Positions 18,781-28,937 are shown, counted from the stretch's first letter. The stretch: DNA of 62,898 nucleotides from Actinomycetales bacterium (GCA_012719445.1 JAAYAH010000119.1:1-62898); one strand, 5' to 3'. The notes: generated by a model not told the origin, from the letters alone. Numbers and translations are program-made.

Positions 18781-18930
18781 TCAATCAATTACGCACGATG
18801 AATCCCTCATGGGCTCCGAACACATACTGTTGAGCACTGATAAGCAACCCGTGACTGACCTGCAAAAACACCGAAAGTAAACGCTTTCAGGGGCTTGCCT
18901 CACGACGGCGAAGCCGCCAAGGTCGGACAC
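18781..18930 (+). promoter_or_regulatory. AT-richer leader of the lytic transglycosylase gene
   Basis: This 150-bp gap is markedly AT-richer than its neighbours, consistent with promoter and 5' leader. It contains a small hairpin, GAAAG (18873-18877) against CTTTC (18884-18888) with a six-base loop, and a tight CGGC-GAA-GCCG stem at 18906-18916. I looked for the c-di-AMP (ydaO) riboswitch that often precedes actinobacterial cell-wall hydrolases and do not see its conserved motifs. Confidence 0.4.
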
Positions 18931-20316
18931 ATGTCTCCCGCCGTCGCTGCCAACCGCTCCGGGGCGAGGCGACTCTGGGACACCGACCCCTTCCTCCTGC
19001 TGGACTGGGACGCGCCCGACTGGGACGGCGCGCAGCCGGCCGGGTCCGGGTGGTCCGACGCCGAGCTCTTCGGGACGAGCACCACCGCTCCCGCGTGGGA
19101 GCCGCAGACCACGGAGTTCGACTGGACGGGCGTCGAGCGGGCGACGTGGAACACCGCAGAGCGCGCCGTCCTCGACGGCAGCGACGCAGTGTTCACCCCC
19201 TCCGTGTCGCTGCCCTCGGCCGCGCCCGGCCCGGAGGCCGCCTGGGACTCCACTCCGGAGTGGCTCGTCCCGGACTGGACGGCGCCCCCTGAGGCCCCGG
19301 TACGCGCCCGGCACGCCAACCCACCGGCCCCGGCGACGGGCGACCTGCCCGGCACCGGCTCCACCAGGACCTCCGTGCCACTGCCCCGGCGGCGGGACCT
19401 GCGGGCTGCGGAGCGGGCTGAGGCCGCGGCTCTCGCCCGCGACCGTGCCGAGGCCCTCCCGGAGACCGACGACCTCGACGGCACCACCACGCTGCCGGCC
19501 CCGATCCGCGGCCTCGACGAGGCACCGGCCCGCAGCCTCGACGACGAGCTCGGCGGGACGATCTCCCTGCCCCGCCGCCGCGACCTGCGGACGTCGCCGG
19601 AGGCCCCGGCCCGCGCGCCGCGGAAGCGGCGTCGCCTGGCCTCCGCGACCCTCGGCTCGGTCGCCGCCCGCGTCGCCGTGCTCACCGTGCTCGGCTCGGT
19701 CGGGGCGGCCACGGTCACCGGCAACTACCCCGACTTCCTGTCCTTCCGCGGCGACATCGCCGGTGCGAGGACCCCCGGCTACACCCTCCCCGACCCGGGC
19801 ACCGTCCCCGCGGCCTACCTGGCCGCCCAGGCCGACTACACCGAGCGGCGCGGGGCCATCAACGCCGAGCTCGCCGTCGAGGACAAGACCTCCGTCGCGC
19901 TGACCCTGGCCAAGAAGCTCTCCGCCCAGCGCGAGGCGGCCAGGATCGAGGCGGCCGAGAAGGCCGCGGCCAAGGCCAGGGCCGAGGCGATGGCCCGCGC
20001 GGTCCGCGAGGCCAGGAGCAACCCCCGGGCCGTCGGCAAGCTGATGGCGGCCGACCGCGGGTGGACCGGCAGCCAGTGGACCTGCCTGAACAGCCTGTGG
20101 ACCCGGGAGAGCAACTGGAACTACCAGGCCAGCAACCCCTCCTCCGGGGCATACGGCATCCCGCAGTCGCTGCCCGGCAGCAAGATGGCCAGCGCGGGCT
20201 CCGACTGGCAGACCAACCCGATCACCCAGATCGAGTGGGGGCTGGACTACATCGCCGGCCGCTACGGGACCCCGTGCGGGGCCTGGGCGCACAGCGAGGA
20301 CGTCGGCTGGTACTGA
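18931..20316 (+). CDS. Membrane-anchored lytic transglycosylase (SLT-like domain)
   Basis: A 461-residue protein. Residues 1-240 are a hydrophilic, Trp/Asp/Pro-rich region with the element LPRRRDLR occurring twice. One membrane segment follows at about 250-270, then an Ala/Lys-rich helical stalk, then a C-terminal SLT-like domain (about 375-461) with WTRESNWN, in which Glu is the probable catalytic acid, SSGAYGIPQ and the terminal DVGWY. It should cleave or remodel peptidoglycan outside the membrane, with the N-terminus inside. The start is the ATG at 18931 with AAGG eight bases upstream. The N-terminal half looks like a cytosolic interaction platform. Confidence 0.87.
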   Translation: MSPAVAANRSGARRLWDTDPFLLLDWDAPDWDGAQPAGSGWSDAELFGTSTTAPAWEPQTTEFDWTGVERATWNTAERAVLDGSDAVFTPSVSLPSAAPGPEAAWDSTPEWLVPDWTAPPEAPVRARHANPPAPATGDLPGTGSTRTSVPLPRRRDLRAAERAEAAALARDRAEALPETDDLDGTTTLPAPIRGLDEAPARSLDDELGGTISLPRRRDLRTSPEAPARAPRKRRRLASATLGSVAARVAVLTVLGSVGAATVTGNYPDFLSFRGDIAGARTPGYTLPDPGTVPAAYLAAQADYTERRGAINAELAVEDKTSVALTLAKKLSAQREAARIEAAEKAAAKARAEAMARAVREARSNPRAVGKLMAADRGWTGSQWTCLNSLWTRESNWNYQASNPSSGAYGIPQSLPGSKMASAGSDWQTNPITQIEWGLDYIAGRYGTPCGAWAHSEDVGWY

Positions 20317-20509
20317 GCCGACCGGCCGGCCGTCGCCCGGCCCTGCGGTCTTCCTCTGCCGGCGCCTGACGTCGACATCGCGCACACCGGTACGACGCCG
20401 GGACGCCGGTCCCCGTTCCCGAGGCCGCCGGTCGTCAGGTCAGCGTTGCCGGGTCACGACCCGAGTTCACCGACCCGAGGCCACCGGTCGCCGGGGATCC
20501 CGGGCGGGG

Positions 20510-23257
20510 TCAGTCCTGGTGCACGTGCCGCCGACGCCTGGTCCGGGAGCTGGGAAGCTCACCGAGGGCGGCCTCGGTCTCGGCGGTGGTGAGGTCGAGA
20601 ACCCGTTCCACCCGCGTACCGTCGCGAGGGGTGAGCAGGTCCTGCTCCGCCGTGACCGGTCGGGCGAGCGGCGTGACGGGCCCGGTGGTCGGTGACACCG
20701 GCGGGGCAGCGGGTACCGGGGCGGGACTGGGAGCGTCCAGCCTGAGCCAGACCACCTTGCCGGTCTCGGTGGAGCGCGACCCCCACGAGCTCGCCAGCTC
20801 CTGGACCAGGACCAGCCCGCGGCCGCCCTCGTCGTCCGGGCTGGCGTGCCGCAGTCTCGGCGGCCGGGTGTCGTCGTCCTCCACCTCGATCCACACCGAG
20901 GTCTCCCCCCTGCGGATCTGGATCTCCACGTCGGCCCGGGAGTGGCGCACGGCGTTCGTCACCAGCTCCGAGACGAGCAGGGTCGCCGTCGACGCGAGCT
21001 CGTCGCCACCGGGGACCGTCAGCAGGCCCCACCGGTCCAGTGCCTCGGTGACCACGGTCCGCGCCCTGCTCACCGACTCGGCCTCGGCCGGCAGCGTGAC
21101 CCGGACGATCCAGGCCTCCTTGACGGCCGTGGCGTGCAGGAGCAGCAGCGCGACGTCGTCGTCGAAGCTCGCGCCGTCCGGATCGCCGTCGAGGGTGCCG
21201 GACGGCGCCGCGGCGAGGGCGGCGTCGCACCGCTCGTCGAGGGTGCCCCGTGCCGCCCACATCCGACCGGCGAGAGCGGAGATCGTGTAGTCGAGGTCGG
21301 CTCCCGGCTGCTCGACCAGGCCGTCGGTGTAGAGGGCGAGCGTCGCGCCGGCCGGCATCGGGACGTCGGTCTGCCGGAACTCCACCCCGCCGACGCCGAG
21401 CGGGACGGCGAGCGCCTCGGTGATCAGACGCCACCCGTCGGGCAGCAGCAGGATCGGGGGCACGTGGCCGGCGTTCGCCAGGGTGATCACCCCGCGGGCC
21501 GGGTCGTAGACGGAGTAGACGCAGGTGACCAACTGCTCCCCGCTCAGCCCGACGACGATGTGGTCGAGGCGGGCGAGCAGCTCCGCAGGCGGTGGGTCGG
21601 CCAGGGCGAGGGTCCGCACCGCCGTGCGGAGCTGGCCCATGACGGCGGCGGCCCGCAGCCCACGGCCCATGACGTCGCCGACCACCGCGGCGACCCGCCC
21701 GCCCGGCAGCTCGAACGCCTCGATCCAGTCCCCGCCGACCTCCGTGCCGTCCATGCCCGGCACGTATCGCCAGGCGGTCTCCACGCCCTCCAGGGCGGGC
21801 AGGGTCTCCGGGAGCAGGCTGCGCTGCAGGGCGACCGCCGCGGAGCGCTGGCGCTCGTAGGACATGGCGTTGGCCAATGCCACCGCGCCGCGGGAGATGA
21901 GCTCCTGGGCGAGCCGGACGTCGCTGGTGTCGTAGCGTCGGCCGCTGGCCGAGGTGAGCAGCCACACCGCCCCGATCGGGCGCCCGGCCACGACCATGGG
22001 CGCGACGATGCCGCCGACGACGCCGAGGGCCGAGGTGAGACCGGGGTCGGGTCCCTTGGGCCCGTCCGAGGTCTCGACGGACAGGTCCCGCAGCAGGGTG
22101 ACGGAGCCCTTCTCGGCCGCCCGGCGCATGGGGTGGTCCGGTTCGTAGTCGGGGAAGCTGCCGACGGGTCGTTGCAGGCGCGGGGCGACCATCAGGCCGG
22201 GGGCGTGCCGGACGGCGGCCCTGCGCAGCCGGTCCCCGGGTTCGCGCAGGTCGATGAAGATGTGGTCGGCGAGGTTGGGCACCAGCAGGCTGCACAGGTG
22301 GTCGAGGGTCACCACCGGGTCGAGGGAGGCGCCGAGCACCTCGCTGGCCCGACTGGTGAGCGCCAGCCGGGCGGTGGCGCTGGCCTGCTCCCGCTCCAGC
22401 CGCCGCTGCCGGGTCACCTCGATGACCAGGCAGCCCGCGCCGACCGGCTGGTCGAGGTCGTCGTGGAGCCGGACGAAGGAGGTGAGGAAGACGCGCTCCG
22501 GCCCCGGCGCCGTCCCCGGCACGGTGTTGAGCTCCAGGTCCTGGACCGGGCGGCCGGTGAGCAGCACGTGCAGGACGGCGGCGTGTGCCCTGGCTCCGAG
22601 CTGCGGGGCGACCTCCTGGACGGTCCGGCCGACGTGATCCTCGGGCTGCAGGCCGTTCATGGCGGCGAGGACCGAGTTGACCCGGGTGAACCGGCCCTCC
22701 AGGTCGAAGACGCCCATCCCCACCGGAGCCGAGGAGAAGAGCGCGCCGAGCAGGCTCGCCGTCTGGCCGCGTTCCTCCCCCGACGTCGCGTCGAAGGCGA
22801 CGCCGACCGCCGCGACGACGCTGCCGTCGGCGTCGCGCACCGGTTCGGCCTGCCAGGCCAGCGGCCGGACGGCTCCGTCGGAGGTCACGTCGGGCAGGAC
22901 CCCGCGGAACCGGCGGCCGGTGGAGACGGTGGCCAGGACCTCGCGGAAGCCCGGGTCGGTCTCCTCCACAGCGGGCCCGGCGCGATGCTGGGCCTGCGTC
23001 CGGCGACCGGACCGTCCGGACGGCTCGGTGCGGACCGGCGGGACCTCCTCCCGCTGCTCGCCGTTGAGCCGGCGACGGGCCGTATTGGCGATCACGGTCG
23101 TGCCGTCGAGGTTCACCACCTGCACGGCGACGGGGAGGGCGTCGAGGACGGCCCGGACCACCGGGTCGGAGAGCGACGAGAGGACTCCGGGCGCAGCCGG
23201 GGTCGGCCCCGTCACGTCACCGGAGGGGTCGCCGAGGGAATGCGACCGGGTCGCCAC
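20510..23257 (-). CDS. PAS-PAS-GAF-SpoIIE phosphatase fused to an RsbW-like HATPase (second paralogue)
   Basis: A 915-residue cytosolic protein with the same domain order as the 13330 gene: two PAS regions (about 25-290), GAF (about 300-470), SpoIIE/PP2C (about 490-715), HATPase_c_2 (about 730-840) and a Pro-rich charged tail of about 75 residues. Motifs: GGDWIE (about 507, where family members usually have GGDWY/FD), VGDVMGRG, YTDGLVE, DDDVALLLL, SELVTNAVRHS and DEGGRGLVLV. The GTG start follows AGGG. The changed GGDW-I-E is the position that usually supplies a metal-binding Asp, so activity may be altered. Confidence 0.93.
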   Translation of the reverse strand: MATRSHSLGDPSGDVTGPTPAAPGVLSSLSDPVVRAVLDALPVAVQVVNLDGTTVIANTARRRLNGEQREEVPPVRTEPSGRSGRRTQAQHRAGPAVEETDPGFREVLATVSTGRRFRGVLPDVTSDGAVRPLAWQAEPVRDADGSVVAAVGVAFDATSGEERGQTASLLGALFSSAPVGMGVFDLEGRFTRVNSVLAAMNGLQPEDHVGRTVQEVAPQLGARAHAAVLHVLLTGRPVQDLELNTVPGTAPGPERVFLTSFVRLHDDLDQPVGAGCLVIEVTRQRRLEREQASATARLALTSRASEVLGASLDPVVTLDHLCSLLVPNLADHIFIDLREPGDRLRRAAVRHAPGLMVAPRLQRPVGSFPDYEPDHPMRRAAEKGSVTLLRDLSVETSDGPKGPDPGLTSALGVVGGIVAPMVVAGRPIGAVWLLTSASGRRYDTSDVRLAQELISRGAVALANAMSYERQRSAAVALQRSLLPETLPALEGVETAWRYVPGMDGTEVGGDWIEAFELPGGRVAAVVGDVMGRGLRAAAVMGQLRTAVRTLALADPPPAELLARLDHIVVGLSGEQLVTCVYSVYDPARGVITLANAGHVPPILLLPDGWRLITEALAVPLGVGGVEFRQTDVPMPAGATLALYTDGLVEQPGADLDYTISALAGRMWAARGTLDERCDAALAAAPSGTLDGDPDGASFDDDVALLLLHATAVKEAWIVRVTLPAEAESVSRARTVVTEALDRWGLLTVPGGDELASTATLLVSELVTNAVRHSRADVEIQIRRGETSVWIEVEDDDTRPPRLRHASPDDEGGRGLVLVQELASSWGSRSTETGKVVWLRLDAPSPAPVPAAPPVSPTTGPVTPLARPVTAEQDLLTPRDGTRVERVLDLTTAETEAALGELPSSRTRRRRHVHQD

Positions 23258-23481
23258 ACGCCGACCCTAATGGCGTTTCCCGCGATCCGCGCCGGTCGTC
23301 GGGCCAAAAACGCCCGGGAGGAGGCCTGCGGGACTCTCGTCCTGACCGTTCAGGGCGTCCTTGGACGAAAGATGGGCATCGTGGAACGGTCTGCGGCGGC
23401 GTGACCGCCCGTCCTCCGTCATGCTGGGCGTGCCGGACGACGGTGACTCCGGGTGAGATTCTGGTACGGGAGGTGATCTGC

Positions 23482-23979
23482 GTGCGGGTGCTCGTCGCGA
23501 CGGCCAGCCGACACGGATCGACGGGTGAGGTCGCCCTGGCCATGGGGCAGGCGCTGCGGGCGCGCGGACTCGCCGCCGACGTCTGTGCCGTGGACGAGGT
23601 CGTCTCCGTCGACGACTACCGGGCTGTGGTCCTCGGCAGCGCCGTCTACCACGGCCGGTGGATCCCCGCCGCGGTCTCCTTCGCCGAGGCCCATGCCGAC
23701 GCGCTGGCCGGGGTGCCGGTCTGGCTGTTCTCCAGCGGTCCGGTGGGCGACCCGAACCTGCACACCGCACCCGCCGACGCCGAGGCCGTCACCCGCCTGC
23801 TCGGTGCCCGCGAGCACCGGACGTTCGCCGGCCGGCTCGGCAAGCAGGACCTCGACGAGGAGGAGCGGGCCGGGGTGACCTCCATCCAGCGCGAGGAGGT
23901 CGACTACCGGGACTGGGCAGCGGTGCGCCGCTGGGCGGCCGGCATCGCCGACACCGTGCTGGGCGAGGCCGCGGGGTGA
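23482..23979 (+). CDS. Flavodoxin-domain protein (HemG-like)
   Basis: A 165-residue flavodoxin fold: the FMN phosphate loop is ATASRHGSTGEVA at the N-terminus, followed by VVLGSAVYHGRW and VWLFSSGPVG. These motifs match the flavodoxin-domain family annotated as menaquinone-dependent protoporphyrinogen oxidase-like or general FMN redox proteins. No heme-pathway neighbours are present, so the electron partner is unknown. The start is GTG 23482, five bases after GGAGGTGA; the longer frame back to 23401 has no ribosome site. Confidence 0.87.
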   Translation: MRVLVATASRHGSTGEVALAMGQALRARGLAADVCAVDEVVSVDDYRAVVLGSAVYHGRWIPAAVSFAEAHADALAGVPVWLFSSGPVGDPNLHTAPADAEAVTRLLGAREHRTFAGRLGKQDLDEEERAGVTSIQREEVDYRDWAAVRRWAAGIADTVLGEAAG

Positions 23980-24208
23980 TCCCTCCGGGCACCGGGTGTC
24001 GGATCGACAACCGTGCCGACGACCGATCCGGCGGGTAGATCCCCGATACTGGTGTCCTCGATCCGGGCGTTCCGGGTGCCACACGGCGCAGGCCACGCGA
24101 TGCCCACCAGACCGAAGGTCAACTGCTCTGCGAATGGTTCGATCCGGCTACCGTCCGCGGCTGCCCGCAGTCGCGTCGGCGTAGCCCCAGCGCCCGATGG
24201 AGACCCCC

Positions 24209-26767
24209 GTGTCCGTGTCCCCGATCGATCTCGTCGACGCCTCGGAGCCGGAGGCCCTCGAACCCGTGCTCCTGGCCCGGCTGGCAGCGCTCGACCTCGA
24301 ACAGAAGGTCAGACTCCTCACCGGAGCCGACGCCTGGAGCACCTGCGCGGAACCGGCGGCAGGGCTCGCCCGGATGGTGCTCTCCGACGGCCCGGTCGGG
24401 GTCAGGGGGCGGAACTGGGACGAGCGGGACACCTCCGTCAACATCCCCTCACCGACGGCGCTCGCGGCGTCCTGGGACGAGGACCTGGTCGAGCGGCTCG
24501 GCCTGATCCTCGCCGCCGAGGCTCGCCGCAAGGACGTCGCGGTGCTGCTGGCGCCGACGGTCAACCTGCACCGCTCCCCCTACGCGGGCAGGCACTTCGA
24601 GTGCCTCAGCGAGGACCCCCTGCTCAGCGGCCGGATCGCCGCCGCGTACGTGCGCGGGGTCCAGGCGGGCGGGGTCGCGGCGACAGCGAAGCACTTCGTC
24701 GCCAACGACTCCGAGACCGAGCGCTTCCGGCTCGACGCCCGGCTCGACGAGCGCACCCTGCGCGAGCTCTACCTGCCCCCGTTCGAGGCGATGGTCCGCG
24801 GTGCGGGGGTCTGGGCGGTGATGGCCGCCTACACCGGGCTCAACGGCACCACCATGACCGAGCATCCGGCCCTGCGCGAGATCCTCGCCCGGGAGTGGGG
24901 GTTCGACGGGGTCGTCATGTCCGACTGGCTCGCGGTGCGGAGCACCGAGCCCGCGGCCGGTGCCGCCCTCGACCTCGTCATGCCGGGGCCGGACGGGCCG
25001 TGGGGCGAGGCCCTGGTCGAGGCGGTGCGCTCCGGGCGGGTGAGTGAGGCGACCGTCGACGAGAAGGTGCTCCGGCTGCTGCGGCTGGCGGCGAGGGTCG
25101 GCGCCCTGGACGGCGTCGCCCCCGCGGTCCCCGAGCCGCCGCCGGTCGACGCCGACGCGGTCCCGGGCGAGCTGCGGGCCGCGGCGGCCGCGGGGTTCGT
25201 CCTGGTCCGTAACGAGGCGGTGCTCCCGCTCGACCGCGACGGTCTCGGTAGCGTCGCGGTGCTGGGGCCGAACGCCGTCGACGCCAGGACCCTCGGCGGC
25301 GGCAGCGCCCTGGTGTTCCCGCCCTACACGGTCTCCCCGCTGGCCGGGCTGCGGGCCGCGCTCGGTGACGACGTCGAGGTCCGGCACGCCGTCGGGGCCG
25401 GCCTGCGCTCCCGGATGCCCGTCGCGACCGCCGCCACGGTCAGCGACCCGGTGTCGGGGGAGCCGGGCCTGCTGGTGCGGCTGCTCGGCGGCGACGGCGG
25501 GTCGGTGCTGCACGAGGAGCTGCGCGGCAACGGCCAGTTCGTCTGGTCCGGGTCGTTCGGGCACGGCATCGCCCCGGGGGCGGTCGACCTGATCGAGGTG
25601 CGCTACCGGCTGCGGGCACCCGTCGCCGGCGACTACGAGCTGGGCTGCTCCGGGCTCGGGTACTACCGGCTCACCGCGGGCGAGACGGTGCTGGTCAACG
25701 AGTACCTGGTGCAGCCGGAGGACCAGGACCTGGTGGACGTGTTCACCAACCCGCCGTACGGCGGGGGCACGCTCCGGCTGGCGGAGGGCGAGGAGGTCGA
25801 CGTCACCCTCGTGCACACCGTGCAGAAGGACCCGGACGGCGCGGGGTTCCGGCTCGTCGTCGTCCCCCCGGCGCCGGACCCCGACGAGGAGATGGACGCC
25901 GCCGTCGCGCTCGCCGCGGAGAGCGATGTCGCGGTGGTGGTCGTCGGCACCACCGAGGAGGTGGAGAGCGAGGGGTTCGACCGGGTCTCGCTCGCCCTGC
26001 CCGGCCGCCAGGACGAGCTGGTGCGCCGGGTCGCCGCGGTGAACCCGCGCACGGTGGTCGTGGTCAACGCGGGCGCCCCGGTGCTCATGCCGTGGCTGGG
26101 CGACGTCCAGGCGGTGCTGCTCACCTGGTTCCCCGGCCAGGAGTTCGGCAACGCCCTCGCCGACGTGCTGCTCGGGATCCGGGAGCCGGGCGGGAGGCTG
26201 CCGACCACCTGGCCGGTCGACGAGAAGGCGCCGCTGCCCGGCGTGCGACCGCGGGAGGGGGTCCTGGAGTACACGGAGGGCCTGCACGTCGGTCATCGCC
26301 GGTTCCTGCGGGAGGGGATCGAACCCGCCTTCTGGTTCGGGCACGGCCTGGGCTACACGACCTGGGCGTACCTGGACGCCGAGTGCCACGGTGCCGGGGC
26401 AGGGGGCGCACCGGGTGACGGCGGGGCGGTCGCCGGCTGCCGGGCCGGTGAGGACGTGGTCGTGCGGGCGGCGGTCCGCAACACCGGCGAGCGGTCCGGG
26501 CGCGAGGTGATCCAGGTGTACGCCTCCCGCCCCGAGAGCGCTGTCGAGCGGCCGGAACGCTGGCTGGTCGGTCACACGGCCGTCGAGGCAGGCCCCGGCG
26601 AGGCCAGGGTGGTCGAGATCCGGGTGCCGGCGTGGACCCTGGGGCACTGGGACGTCGCCACCCACGGCTGGGTCGTCGAGCCCGGCGGGTTCCGGCTGGC
26701 CGTCGCCCGGTCCGCCGGTGACCGGGGCATCTCCCTCGCCGTCGAGGTCCTCGCCGACCCCGCCTGA
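24209..26767 (+). CDS. bglB: GH3 beta-glucosidase with PA14 and Fn3-like domains
   Basis: An 852-residue glycoside hydrolase family 3 enzyme without a signal peptide, so probably intracellular. The TIM-barrel domain has LLTGADAWST, LAPTVNLHRSP, AKHFVANDSE and the nucleophile motif VVMSDW (Asp at about 240). A PA14-type insert (about 390-540) splits the second alpha/beta domain, and a Fn3-like domain ends the protein. This is the layout of cytosolic beta-glucosidases that hydrolyse imported oligosaccharides or glycosides. GTG 24209 has GGAG six bases upstream; ATG 24197 is four codons longer without a ribosome site. No sugar transporter is adjacent; an alpha-glucoside-type importer lies 30 kb away. 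Confidence 0.92.
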   Translation: MSVSPIDLVDASEPEALEPVLLARLAALDLEQKVRLLTGADAWSTCAEPAAGLARMVLSDGPVGVRGRNWDERDTSVNIPSPTALAASWDEDLVERLGLILAAEARRKDVAVLLAPTVNLHRSPYAGRHFECLSEDPLLSGRIAAAYVRGVQAGGVAATAKHFVANDSETERFRLDARLDERTLRELYLPPFEAMVRGAGVWAVMAAYTGLNGTTMTEHPALREILAREWGFDGVVMSDWLAVRSTEPAAGAALDLVMPGPDGPWGEALVEAVRSGRVSEATVDEKVLRLLRLAARVGALDGVAPAVPEPPPVDADAVPGELRAAAAAGFVLVRNEAVLPLDRDGLGSVAVLGPNAVDARTLGGGSALVFPPYTVSPLAGLRAALGDDVEVRHAVGAGLRSRMPVATAATVSDPVSGEPGLLVRLLGGDGGSVLHEELRGNGQFVWSGSFGHGIAPGAVDLIEVRYRLRAPVAGDYELGCSGLGYYRLTAGETVLVNEYLVQPEDQDLVDVFTNPPYGGGTLRLAEGEEVDVTLVHTVQKDPDGAGFRLVVVPPAPDPDEEMDAAVALAAESDVAVVVVGTTEEVESEGFDRVSLALPGRQDELVRRVAAVNPRTVVVVNAGAPVLMPWLGDVQAVLLTWFPGQEFGNALADVLLGIREPGGRLPTTWPVDEKAPLPGVRPREGVLEYTEGLHVGHRRFLREGIEPAFWFGHGLGYTTWAYLDAECHGAGAGGAPGDGGAVAGCRAGEDVVVRAAVRNTGERSGREVIQVYASRPESAVERPERWLVGHTAVEAGPGEARVVEIRVPAWTLGHWDVATHGWVVEPGGFRLAVARSAGDRGISLAVEVLADPA

Positions 26768-26855
26768 CCGGTCGCGTCCCTGGCGCCGCCCGGGCCGACG
26801 GCCGGACAATCGGATTCGTGCAATCTTCCACTGGTTACCCGGATAGGGTGAACAC

Positions 26856-27464
26856 GTGTATCCCGTGACGAAGCGGGGCGAGCGGGTCATCCTTCGGGAG
26901 ATCTCGGTTGCCGACGTCGACGCCGTCAAGTCGGTCTGCTGTCATCCCTCGGTCATCCGGAACCTCGGCTTCGCCCCGAGAGGCCGCGACGAGGCGAGCG
27001 CCGTCGTCGCCAGGGCCATCGCCTCCGCCCGGCGGGTGCCCCGGACCGAGTACCTGCTCCTCGTCGTGCTCGAGGACCGCGACGAGGCCGTCGGGGTGAT
27101 GCGGCTGACCCTCGATCTCGACTGCGGCGCGGAGTTCGGCGTCGCCGTCGACCCACCGCACAGCGCCCAGATCTGGGGCGCCGTCCGGGAGGGCGGCGCG
27201 TACCAGGAGCACGGCCGCGAGGGGACGCGGCTGCTCCTGGCCCTCGGCTTCGACGACCTGGGCCTGCACCGGCTCTGGGGTGCGGAGGGGCTCGACTCCG
27301 CGACGCCGGAGCGGCCGGTGCTCCACGCCGGGATGGGCAGGGAGCGGATCATCCGGGACCACGTCTTCACCAGGGGCGGCTGGCGGGACACCGCCGTGTA
27401 CTCGATCCTCCGGCAGGAGTGGGAGCTGGTCCGGGCACGGGAGAACGGCGTCGTCCGGCTGTAG
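26856..27464 (+). CDS. GNAT-family N-acetyltransferase
   Basis: A 202-residue protein of the RimJ/RimL-like GNAT group. The N-terminus reads GERVILREISVADVDAV, the acceptor-side strands follow, and a C-terminal LGLHRLWG precedes a Tyr-containing end (FTRGGWRDTAVYSIL). The acetyl-CoA loop region (about 95-130) contains an acidic segment and is not a clean QxxGxG/A, so the annotation rests on overall pattern. Substrate unknown. The GTG start follows AGGGTGA. Monocistronic, between the GH3 and aldo/keto reductase genes. Confidence 0.78.
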   Translation: MYPVTKRGERVILREISVADVDAVKSVCCHPSVIRNLGFAPRGRDEASAVVARAIASARRVPRTEYLLLVVLEDRDEAVGVMRLTLDLDCGAEFGVAVDPPHSAQIWGAVREGGAYQEHGREGTRLLLALGFDDLGLHRLWGAEGLDSATPERPVLHAGMGRERIIRDHVFTRGGWRDTAVYSILRQEWELVRARENGVVRL

Positions 27465-27595
27465 GGCCGGGTCCCGGAACTCCTTGACTTCGCGTGCGCT
27501 CTAATCCCTAACGTCGTCCCCGTCGGCCCTCGGAGCCGAGCGCCGGACCACGGTCCGGTGCCGGGCCGGGGGACTCACCACGGGAGGGAACAGCG

Positions 27596-28582
27596 ATGGA
27601 GACCAGGAGCCTCGGCGTGCTCGGCCCGGTGAGCGCGCTCGCGCTGGGCGGCGGCGGGATCGGTGCGGTGTGGGGCGAGACGACCCGGGAGGAGGGCGTC
27701 GCCACCCTCCGCGAGGCTCTCGACCTGGGGATCACGGTGCTCGACGCCGCGCCCGGCTACAACGTGTGCGAGGCGCTGATCGGCGAGGCGTTCGCGGGCC
27801 GGCTGCCCGAGGGCACGCTCGTCACCACCAAGTGCGGCATCGGCAACGTCGGGCCGGGAGGCCTCTACGACCGGCTCAGGGAGTCGCTCACCCGCAGCCT
27901 CGCGGCCATGCGGCTCGACGCCGTCGACCTGTTCTTCCTGCACAACCCGGTCACCCCGGCCCTGCCACTGGCCGTCGACGAGCAGCGCGTGCTGACGCAC
28001 TGGCACACCGGCTGGAAGGTCCTCACCGAGGAGGTCGTCCCGGCCTTCGAGCGCCTGGTCGCCGAGGGCCTCACCCGGCACTGGGGCCTCACCGGCGTCG
28101 ACGTGCCCCGGGCGATCATCGACGCCGTGGGCAGGGAGCCGCGGCCGGCCGCGATCCAGGCGGTGACGAACCTGCTCGACAGCGCCGGCGGCCTCACCGA
28201 CGAGCCCACCGACGCCCACCCGCGCGAGGTCATCGCCGCGGCCGGGCGGAACGGGGTCGGCGTCATGGGCATCCGGGCGGTCCAGGCCGGTGCGCTCACC
28301 GCCGGCTTCGACCGGGAGCTGCCGTCCGGCCACCGCGATCTCGCCGACTTCGACCGCGCGTCGGGGTTCCGGGACCTGTGTGCGCGGTGGGGTGAGGACC
28401 CGGCCCTGGTCGCCCACCGGTACGCCCTCGGGATGGCGGGGGTGGACACCCTCGTGCTCGGGGTGAAGAACCGCCGCGAGCTGCGCGCGGTGGTCGACGC
28501 CTGCGCTGCGGGTCCGCTGGAGCCGGAACGCGTCGCGGCCGTCGACGCGTCGGTGACGCCCTCGGGCGGCTCGGGCGGCTGA
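27596..28582 (+). CDS. Aldo/keto reductase
   Basis: A 328-residue NAD(P)H-dependent oxidoreductase with the AKR catalytic set: Asp and Tyr in VLDAAPGYN, Lys in VTTKCGIG and His in FFLHNP. The C-terminal cofactor region includes VDTLVLGVKNRREL. It should reduce carbonyl groups, but the substrate cannot be deduced. The ATG follows GGGAGGG. It converges on the CsoR-like gene with a 2-bp gap between stop codons. Confidence 0.9.
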   Translation: METRSLGVLGPVSALALGGGGIGAVWGETTREEGVATLREALDLGITVLDAAPGYNVCEALIGEAFAGRLPEGTLVTTKCGIGNVGPGGLYDRLRESLTRSLAAMRLDAVDLFFLHNPVTPALPLAVDEQRVLTHWHTGWKVLTEEVVPAFERLVAEGLTRHWGLTGVDVPRAIIDAVGREPRPAAIQAVTNLLDSAGGLTDEPTDAHPREVIAAAGRNGVGVMGIRAVQAGALTAGFDRELPSGHRDLADFDRASGFRDLCARWGEDPALVAHRYALGMAGVDTLVLGVKNRRELRAVVDACAAGPLEPERVAAVDASVTPSGGSGG

Positions 28583-28584
28583 GA

Positions 28585-28896
<312 letters not shown>

Positions 28897-28937
28897 TCAG
28901 CGTACCTCCCGGGGTATTGATGCCGGGCCGGGGATGC

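Noticed and set aside
18781-18930. c-di-AMP (ydaO) riboswitch upstream of the lytic transglycosylase
   Set aside because: The conserved GGGGAACC-type and pseudoknot motifs are missing and the leader is too short.
24449-26929. 826-codon minus-strand frame
   Set aside because: Antisense to the GH3 beta-glucosidase, whose motifs are complete.
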